DNA from: Lysobacter antibioticus HS124 | GTDB lineage: Bacteria > Pseudomonadota > Gammaproteobacteria > Xanthomonadales > Xanthomonadaceae | Assembly: GCF_000336385.2 (NCBI RefSeq) | Contig: NZ_HG424458.1 | Location: forward strand, 33,505-97,504 | Length of the DNA: 64,000 nt | Reading direction: 5' to 3' | Shown: one piece after another, positions 58,541-64,000 of the stretch | Numbering within the stretch: the first letter of the stretch is position 1 | How the letters are laid out: each line of letters opens with the position of its first letter | Program-made: the position numbers and the translations under genes | Notes under the pieces: model-generated | What the model was told of the DNA's origin: nothing | What the model saw: the letters and a program-made list of their open reading frames with translations, nothing else | Databases searched by the model: none

Positions 58541-58720
58541 ACCGCAGAAAAGACCGCATGGCGGCCCTGTCCAGATCCAGCAGCGAGCGGCACGGCGCGC
58601 CGCCCGGCTCAGGAGGTCATTCGGGACCACCACCGCAAAAAGAAAGGACCGCATGGGCGGCCCTTTCCAAATGCGAACGGCGCAGCGCGCCGCCCGGCTC
58701 AGGACGTCATCCGGTCCCAG
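58541..58720. repeat. Partial tandem duplication of the dnaJ 3' end
   Basis: Two imperfect copies of about 90 nt (58541-58630 and 58631-58720) share ACCGCA-AAGACCGCATGG, CGCGCCGCCCGGCTCAGGA and GTCATNCGG. The right copy contains the real dnaJ stop and terminator; the left copy is a degenerate duplicate outside the gene. Confidence 0.75.
58636..58666 (-). terminator. Intrinsic terminator of dnaJ
   Basis: On the minus strand AAAGGGCCGC pairs with GCGGTCCTTT over 10 bp (one G-U) with loop CCAT, followed by CTTTTTG. It lies about 33 nt after the dnaJ stop. Confidence 0.75.
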
Positions 58721-59829
58721 AAACCCTTGACCCCGTCGAGGAAGGTCGAAGAACGCGGCGAATGCCTGCGCGCGCCGTCGCCGACGAAGGTGGCCTCGAA
58801 CTTCTCCAGCAGCTCGCGCTGCTCGGGAGTGAGGTTGACCGGCGTCTCCACCACCACGCGGCAGTACAGATCGCCCGGGCGGCGGCTGCGCACCGACTTG
58901 ACGCCCTTGTCGCGCAGGCGGAACAGCTTGCCGCTCTGGGTCTCGGCCGGAATGCGCAGCTCGACTTCGCCGTCCAGGGTCGGGACCCGGATCGAATCGC
59001 CGAGCGCGGCCTGGGAAATGCGGATCGGCACCTCGCAGTGCAGGTCGTCGCCTTCGCGCTGGAAGATCTCGTGCTCGCGCACGCGCACTTCCACGTACAG
59101 GTCGCCGGGCGGCGAGCCGGCCGGGCCGGCCTCGCCTTCGCCGGTCAGGCGGATGCGGTCGCCGTTGTCGACGCCGGCGGGAATCTTGACCTGCAGGGTC
59201 TTGGTGCGCTCGACCCGGCCCTGGCCGTGGCAGTCGCCGCAGGGATTGGCGATGGTCTGGCCGCGACCGTTGCAATGCGGGCAGGCCTGTTGCATCGAGA
59301 AGATGCCGCGCTGGAACCGCACCTGGCCGCGGCCGTTGCAGGTGCTGCAGGTCTCGATCTTGCCGTCGGCCGAGCCCGAGCCCTTGCAGGTCTCGCACTC
59401 GTCCAGGGTCGGGATTTCGATCTGCTTCTCGACGCCGCCGACCGCTTCTTCCAGGGTCAGCTCCATCACATAGCCGATGTCGGCGCCGCGGCGCGGACCG
59501 CGTTGGCCGCCGCCGGCACCGCCGAAGATGTTGCCGAAGATGTCGCCGAAAATATCGCCCATGTCGGCGAAACCGGGGCCGCCGGCGCCGCCGCCCATGC
59601 CGTGCTCGAACGCGGCATGGCCGTGCTGATCGTAGGCGCGGCGCTTGTTCGCGTCCGACAGGACTTCGTAAGCCTCCTTGCACTCCTTGAACGAGGCCTC
59701 GGCCGCCTTGTCGCCCGGATTGCGGTCCGGATGGAATTTCATCGCGCAGCGGCGATAGGCCTTCTTCAGGTCGTCGTCGCCGGCGTTGCGCGCAACGCCC
59801 AGCACTTCGTAGTAATCGCGTTTGCTCAT
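58699..59829 (-). CDS. dnaJ: Chaperone DnaJ (Hsp40)
   Basis: A 376-residue co-chaperone that delivers substrates to DnaK and stimulates its ATPase. The J domain (1-70) has [13 protein letters not shown] and the HPD tripeptide in [11 protein letters not shown] Gly-rich region with GGGAGG follows, then four zinc-finger repeats (about 132-200): [32 protein letters not shown]. The C-terminal substrate-binding domain ends the protein. It is 120 nt after dnaK and ends at an intrinsic terminator that is partly duplicated downstream. Confidence 0.98.
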   Translation of the reverse strand: MSKRDYYEVLGVARNAGDDDLKKAYRRCAMKFHPDRNPGDKAAEASFKECKEAYEVLSDANKRRAYDQHGHAAFEHGMGGGAGGPGFADMGDIFGDIFGNIFGGAGGGQRGPRRGADIGYVMELTLEEAVGGVEKQIEIPTLDECETCKGSGSADGKIETCSTCNGRGQVRFQRGIFSMQQACPHCNGRGQTIANPCGDCHGQGRVERTKTLQVKIPAGVDNGDRIRLTGEGEAGPAGSPPGDLYVEVRVREHEIFQREGDDLHCEVPIRISQAALGDSIRVPTLDGEVELRIPAETQSGKLFRLRDKGVKSVRSRRPGDLYCRVVVETPVNLTPEQRELLEKFEATFVGDGARRHSPRSSTFLDGVKGFWDRMTS

Positions 59830-59834
59830 GGGCT

Positions 59835-59947
59835 GGGATCGGGGGTTCGGGATTGGGGATTAGCTAGAGCAGGAACCTATGACCGGAAAAGGGACCCGGG
59901 ACGGAAAGCCTGGCCTTCCAATCCCGAATCCCTGATCCCGAATCCCG
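59835..59947. repeat. Inverted pair of GGGATTCGGGATT-type repeats between dnaK and dnaJ
   Basis: The left arm reads TTCGGGATTGGGGATT (about 59847-59862) and the right arm has AATCCCGAATCCCTGATC then CCGAATCCC (about 59918-59945). The arms are complementary and can form a hairpin. The same GGGATT unit occurs as a tandem array at the right end of the window. Confidence 0.75.
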
Positions 59948-59949
59948 GC

Positions 59950-61866
59950 TTACTTCTTGTCGTCCTTCACTTCGGTGAACTCCGCATCGACCACGTCGTC
60001 GGACTTGGCCGAGGAGGCGCCGGCGTCGCCGGCCGGGGCGTCGGCATGGCCGGCGCCGGCGGCGGCGAACAGCGACTGCGCGGCCTCTTCCAGGGCGCGC
60101 GACTTGGCCTCGATCTGGGCCTTGTCGTCGCCCTTCATCGCCGTCTCCAGCTCGGCGATGGCCGACTCGGCGCGGCCGATCGCCTCGCCCGGCAGCTTCT
60201 CGCCGTGCTCCTTGATCGCGCTGCGGGCGCTGTGGATCAACGCGTCGGCGTGGTTGCGGGCCTGCACCAGCTCGTGGAACTTCTGGTCTTCCTCGCGGTT
60301 GGCCTCGGCGTCGGCGACCATCTTGGCGATCTCTTCCTCGGACAGGCCCGAGCCGGCCTTGATCTCGACCTTCTGTTCCTTGTTGGTCTTCTTGTCCTTG
60401 GCGCTGACGTGCAGGATGCCGTTGGCGTCGATGTCGAAGGACACCTCGACCTGCGGCATGCCGCGCGGCGCCGGCTCGATGCCGGACAGGTCGAAGCGGG
60501 CCAGCGACTTGTTGTAGCGGGCCTGCTCGCGCTCGCCCTGCAGCACGTGCACGGTCACGGCCGACTGGTTGTCCTCGGCGGTGGAGAAGGTCTGCGAGGC
60601 CTTGGTCGGGATGGTGGTGTTCTTCTCGATGATCTTGGTGAACACGCCGCCCAGGGTTTCGATGCCCAGCGACAGCGGGGTCACGTCGAGCAGCAGCACG
60701 TCCTTGACGTCGCCGGCCATGACGCCGCCCTGGATCGCCGCACCGACGGCGACGGCTTCGTCCGGGTTGACGTCCTTGCGCGGCTCCTTGCCGAAGAACT
60801 CGGCCACCGCCTGGCCGACCTTGGGCATGCGGGTCTGGCCGCCGACCAGGATCACCTCGCTGATGTCGCTGGCGCGCAGGCCGGCGTCGTTCAGGGCGAT
60901 GCGGCAGGGCTCGATGGTCTTCTTGACCAGGTCCTCGACCAGCGACTCCAGCTTGGCGCGGGTCAGCTTGATGTTGAGGTGCTTCGGGCCCGAGGCGTCG
61001 GCGGTCACGTACGGCAGGTTGACTTCGGTCTGCTGCGAGGACGACAGCTCGATCTTGGCGCGCTCGGCCGCGTCCTTCAGGCGTTGCAGGGCCAGCGGGT
61101 CCTTGCGCAGGTCGATGCCCTGGTCCTTCTGGAACTCGTCGACCAAGTAGTCGATGACGCGCTTGTCGAAGTCTTCGCCGCCGAGGAAGGTGTCGCCGTT
61201 GGTCGACAGCACTTCGACCTGCATCTCGCCGTCGACCGAGGCGATCTCGATGATCGACACGTCGAAGGTGCCGCCACCGAGGTCGTACACGGCCACCTTG
61301 CGGTCGCCGCCCTTCTTGTCCATGCCGTAGGCCAGCGCGGCCGCGGTCGGCTCGTTGATGATGCGCTTGACTTCCAGGCCGGCGATCTTGCCGGCGTCCT
61401 TGGTCGCCTGGCGCTGGCTGTCGTTGAAGTAGGCCGGCACGGTGATGACCGCTTCGGTGACCGGCTCGCCCAGGTAGGCTTCGGCGGTCTTCTTCATCTT
61501 GCCCAGCACTTCGGCGGAGATCTGCTGCGGCGCCATCTTCTTGCCGTCCTGGGTCGCGACCCAGGCGTCGCCGTTGTCGTGCGGGACGATCGCGTACGGC
61601 ACCAGGCCGAGGTCCTTCTGCACTTCGGCGTCGGTCATCTTGCGGCCGATCAGGCGCTTGACCGCGTAGAAAGTGTTCTTCGGATTGGTCACCGCCTGGC
61701 GCTTGGCCGAGGCGCCGACCAGGACTTCGCCGTCCTTGGTGAAGGCGACGATCGACGGAGTGGTGCGGTCGCCTTCGGAATTTTCGATGACCTTGGCCTT
61801 GCCGCCTTCCATGATCGCGACGCAGGAATTGGTCGTGCCCAGGTCGATGCCGATGATCTTGCCCAT
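59950..61866 (-). CDS. dnaK: Chaperone DnaK (Hsp70)
   Basis: A 638-residue ATP-dependent chaperone. The N-terminal ATPase has [18 protein letters not shown], the phosphate-loop segment [18 protein letters not shown] and [10 protein letters not shown]. The substrate-binding domain (from about 390) has [15 protein letters not shown] and a helical lid; the C-terminus is [27 protein letters not shown] precedes the ATG. It lies 162 nt after grpE with a hairpin in the gap. Confidence 0.99.
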   Translation of the reverse strand: MGKIIGIDLGTTNSCVAIMEGGKAKVIENSEGDRTTPSIVAFTKDGEVLVGASAKRQAVTNPKNTFYAVKRLIGRKMTDAEVQKDLGLVPYAIVPHDNGDAWVATQDGKKMAPQQISAEVLGKMKKTAEAYLGEPVTEAVITVPAYFNDSQRQATKDAGKIAGLEVKRIINEPTAAALAYGMDKKGGDRKVAVYDLGGGTFDVSIIEIASVDGEMQVEVLSTNGDTFLGGEDFDKRVIDYLVDEFQKDQGIDLRKDPLALQRLKDAAERAKIELSSSQQTEVNLPYVTADASGPKHLNIKLTRAKLESLVEDLVKKTIEPCRIALNDAGLRASDISEVILVGGQTRMPKVGQAVAEFFGKEPRKDVNPDEAVAVGAAIQGGVMAGDVKDVLLLDVTPLSLGIETLGGVFTKIIEKNTTIPTKASQTFSTAEDNQSAVTVHVLQGEREQARYNKSLARFDLSGIEPAPRGMPQVEVSFDIDANGILHVSAKDKKTNKEQKVEIKAGSGLSEEEIAKMVADAEANREEDQKFHELVQARNHADALIHSARSAIKEHGEKLPGEAIGRAESAIAELETAMKGDDKAQIEAKSRALEEAAQSLFAAAGAGHADAPAGDAGASSAKSDDVVDAEFTEVKDDKK

Positions 61867-61988
61867 TGCTGTGCTCCCTCTCGAATGCTTGGAATTTAAG
61901 GGGCGGGGCGCGGTGCGCGCCGGCCGCCGATGTTCGCTATCTGGGGCCCGGTGCCGGGCAGTTCAAGCGCCCGTGCCCTGCCCCGTCG

Positions 61989-62021
61989 GTCCGGGTACCG
62001 GCCCTTCGCCGATACCCGGAC
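61989..62021 (-). other. Hairpin between grpE and dnaK
   Basis: GTCCGGGTA (61989-61997) and TACCCGGAC (62013-62021) are perfect inverse repeats of 9 bp with a 15-nt loop, 8 nt after the grpE stop. There is no T run, so it may be an mRNA-processing or attenuation element rather than a full terminator. Confidence 0.5.
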
Positions 62022-62028
62022 GCCGTTC

Positions 62029-62544
62029 TCAGGCGTCCTGGCTGACCACCACCAGGGCCGGACGCAGCAGGCGCTCGTTGAGCAGCCAGCCCTTCTGGTA
62101 GACCTGAACCACGTGGTTCGGCGCCACGCCCGGCGCCGGCACCAGGCTCATGGCCTGATGGTGTTCGGGATTGAACGGCTGGCCGGTCGGATCGACCGCG
62201 ACCAGGCCGTTGTCGGCGGCGACCTTGAGCAATTGCCGCAGGGTCAGCTCCATGCCCTGGCGCAGCGCGCCGCTGTCCTCGCCGGCGGCGGCCAGGCCGG
62301 CCTCCAGGCTGTCGATCACCGGCAGCAGCTCGCCCAGCAGGCGCTCGTTGGCGAACTTGCGCGCCATCTCGATGTCGCGCGCCACGCGCTTGCGCTGGTT
62401 GTCCAGCTCGGCGCGCTCGCGCAGCGAATCCTCGCGCAGCTTGCTCAACTCGTTGCGCAGGGCGTCGAGTTCGGGCACCTCGCCGGCCGGCGCCTCGTCC
62501 TGGGCGGCCTGGGTCGATTCGGGGTTCAGATCGTGTGGGTTCAT
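62029..62544 (-). CDS. grpE: Nucleotide exchange factor GrpE
   Basis: A 171-residue exchange factor that releases ADP from DnaK. I chose the ATG at 62544 ([11 protein letters not shown]), with AGGAA about 7 nt upstream. The N-terminal coiled coil spans about 25-85 ([24 protein letters not shown] in parts, [23 protein letters not shown] as the family signature). The C-terminal beta domain contains [14 protein letters not shown] and [21 protein letters not shown]. It lies between hrcA and dnaK. Confidence 0.97.
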   Translation of the reverse strand: MNPHDLNPESTQAAQDEAPAGEVPELDALRNELSKLREDSLRERAELDNQRKRVARDIEMARKFANERLLGELLPVIDSLEAGLAAAGEDSGALRQGMELTLRQLLKVAADNGLVAVDPTGQPFNPEHHQAMSLVPAPGVAPNHVVQVYQKGWLLNERLLRPALVVVSQDA

Positions 62545-62831
62545 GCTGGTTCCTGGCGGTCCATCCGCGACAGGGGCAGCAATGGGGCCGGCGCGGCGGC
62601 ATTCAAGTGCCGGGATCTGCATCGATCGGCCGCCATCGGCGTCGAGTCGCGGGTTTCGTGAACGGCCGCGCGGTCCGTTCGGCCGGTCCGCAACCCCGTC
62701 GCCCGCGCTATTCCCATTGAGAAAAGCCGGGGGTTTTGGCTTCGGCCCCGGGCCGCCTCGGGCGCACGGCGAGGGGTCTCGGTCGCGGCTCGCGTCGCGG
62801 CTATCCGCGGCGGGCCCGGCTCACGCCGCGA
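62545..62831. other. hrcA-grpE intergenic region, REP-like content
   Basis: No gene is seen. The stretch 62783-62830 (GTCGCGGCTCGCGTCGCGGC and CTCACGCCGCGAC) resembles the REP-like elements at 57525-57660. GAGAAAAGCCGGGGGTTTTGGC near 62720 shows no clean terminator stem. Confidence 0.5.
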
Positions 62832-63911
62832 CTATGAGAGATCGTGGGGCTGCGGGGGCTCGCCGCCCTCTCCGGGCTGGAACGCGTCGCCGAGCGCATC
62901 GGCGGCGGCCTGCACCACCGGGATGATCCGGTCGTAGGCCATGCGGGTCGGGCCGATCACCCCCAGCACCCCCAGCACCCGGCCGCCGGCGGTGTACGGC
63001 GCGGTCACCAGCGACACCCCTTCCAGCGGCGCCAGCCCGGTTTCCTCGCCGATGAAGATCCGCACCCCGGGCGCGCGCACGGTGCGCTCCAGCAATTGCA
63101 GGATCTCGCGCTTGCGGGCGAAGGCCTCGAACAGCTCGCGCAGCCGGTCCAGGTCGGCCAGCTCCTGCAGGCCCATCAGCCGGGTCTGCCCGGCCAGGAC
63201 CATGTCGTCGCCGTCCGGGGCCAGCACCTGCTCGGCCAGCTCCACCGATTGCGTCAGCAAGGCCTGCATCTCGGCCTGGGCATGGCGCAGCTCGTGCACC
63301 AGGGTGGCGCGGATCTCGGCCACCGGCCGGCCGGCGAAATGGGTATTGAGATAGTTGCTGACTCGCTCCAGCTCGCCGCCGTCGTAGGGGCGGCGGGTCT
63401 GAATGATGCGGTTCTGCACGTCCTGGTCGGCGAACACCAGGATCGCCAGCACCCTCTGCGCGTCCAGCGGCACGAAATCGATGCGCCGGAACGCGAACTG
63501 CTCGCGCTTGGGCACGCTGACCACGCCGACGAAATGAGTCATCGCCGACAGCAGTTCCGAGGCGCTGCCGAGCAGGGCCTGGGTGCCCGAGCCGGCCGGC
63601 AGCTCGCTGCGCAGCCGCGCGACCTCGCCCTCCGGCAACGGCCGCACCTGCAATAAAGAATCGACGAACAGCCGATAGCCTTGCGCGGTCGGCACCCGCC
63701 CGGCCGAGGCATGCGCCGCGCTCAGCAACCCGGCCTCCTCCAGGTCGGCGAGGATGTTGCGGATCGTCGCCGGACTGACGTCCAGGCCGGCATGCCGGGC
63801 CAGGGTCTGCGACCCGACCGGCTCGCCGCTGTGGATGTAGCGACCGATCAGGGTGCGCAGCAACTGCCGCGCACGCGGGTCTAGAACGGGTTCGGACGAT
63901 CGGCGGTTCAT
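62832..63911 (-). CDS. hrcA: Heat-inducible transcription repressor HrcA
   Basis: A 359-residue repressor that binds CIRCE elements and controls chaperone genes. The N-terminal winged-helix domain has RQLLRTLIGRYIHSGEPVGSQTLA and LDVSPATIRNILADLEEAGLL. The GAF-like middle and the C-terminal part (FIGEETG, LGVLGVIGPTRMAYDRIIPVVQA) are typical. It is the first gene of the chaperone group. No CIRCE inverted repeat was seen in the 89 nt upstream or before grpE or dnaK; one could lie beyond the window. Confidence 0.97.
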   Translation of the reverse strand: MNRRSSEPVLDPRARQLLRTLIGRYIHSGEPVGSQTLARHAGLDVSPATIRNILADLEEAGLLSAAHASAGRVPTAQGYRLFVDSLLQVRPLPEGEVARLRSELPAGSGTQALLGSASELLSAMTHFVGVVSVPKREQFAFRRIDFVPLDAQRVLAILVFADQDVQNRIIQTRRPYDGGELERVSNYLNTHFAGRPVAEIRATLVHELRHAQAEMQALLTQSVELAEQVLAPDGDDMVLAGQTRLMGLQELADLDRLRELFEAFARKREILQLLERTVRAPGVRIFIGEETGLAPLEGVSLVTAPYTAGGRVLGVLGVIGPTRMAYDRIIPVVQAAADALGDAFQPGEGGEPPQPHDLS

Positions 63912-63951
63912 GGTGTCGATATAGGCGTCGCGGCCGGTAGGTGCAAGGGGC

Positions 63952-64000
63952 GGGGATTGGGGATTGGGGATTGGGGATTGGGGATTCGGGATTCGGGATT
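63952..64000. repeat. Tandem heptad repeat GGGGATT x5 then CGGGATT x2
   Basis: Seven uninterrupted 7-nt units run to the window edge, upstream of hrcA. The unit matches the arms of the repeat between dnaK and dnaJ. The array may continue beyond the window. Confidence 0.9.

Noticed and set aside
58354..61899. A long plus-strand open frame opposite dnaJ and dnaK
   Set aside because: It spans two certain minus-strand genes and has no recognisable domain; it is a GC-bias shadow.

Overview
This 64 kb window is high-GC DNA from a gammaproteobacterium of the Lysobacteraceae (Xanthomonadaceae); a Lysobacter-like organism fits best. Three things point there. The chaperone and carbamoyl-phosphate genes stand in the Xanthomonas-like order hrcA-grpE-dnaK-dnaJ ... 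dapB-carA-..-carB-greA-..-recJ. The left end holds TonB-dependent receptors paired with glycosidases. The intergenic spaces carry GGGATT heptad and REP-like repeats typical of the family. The assignment is an inference from layout and motifs; no database search was possible.

Region 1 (1 to about 16 kb, nearly all minus strand) looks like a locus for taking up and degrading N-glycans. It holds two paralogous TonB-dependent receptors, a GH92 alpha-mannosidase, a GH20 beta-hexosaminidase with a PA14 domain, a GH2 beta-mannosidase cut by the window edge, and a Tat-exported glycosylasparaginase followed by cutC and a small unknown gene. Three near-palindromes around ATCGATCTAAA lie upstream of the two receptor genes and look like operators for one repressor.

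Region 2 (about 16 to 43.7 kb, plus strand) begins with a stretch without a clear gene that ends in an AT-rich island, followed by a type VI secretion system with all 13 core genes: tssA-B-C-hcp-E-F-G-clpV-vgrG-[DUF2169/pentapeptide, pentapeptide, DUF3540, DUF4150]-tssJ-K-L-M-FHA. Many junctions are ATGA or GTGA overlaps. The VgrG ends in 24 consecutive octapeptide repeats, TssJ carries an unusual low-complexity tail of about 245 residues, and the spike module has no recognisable toxin or immunity gene. A VOC-family gene follows.

Region 3 (44.4 to 64 kb, minus strand) is housekeeping: recJ with a coupled COG4255-like gene, greA, carB, two small coupled genes, carA, a secreted M43 metalloprotease, dapB, a DUF3857/transglutaminase protein, a small secreted protein, then dnaJ, dnaK, grpE and hrcA. 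The intergenic spaces hold terminators, a partial duplication of the dnaJ 3' end, and several repeat families.

No rRNA, tRNA, CRISPR array or intact insertion sequence was seen.
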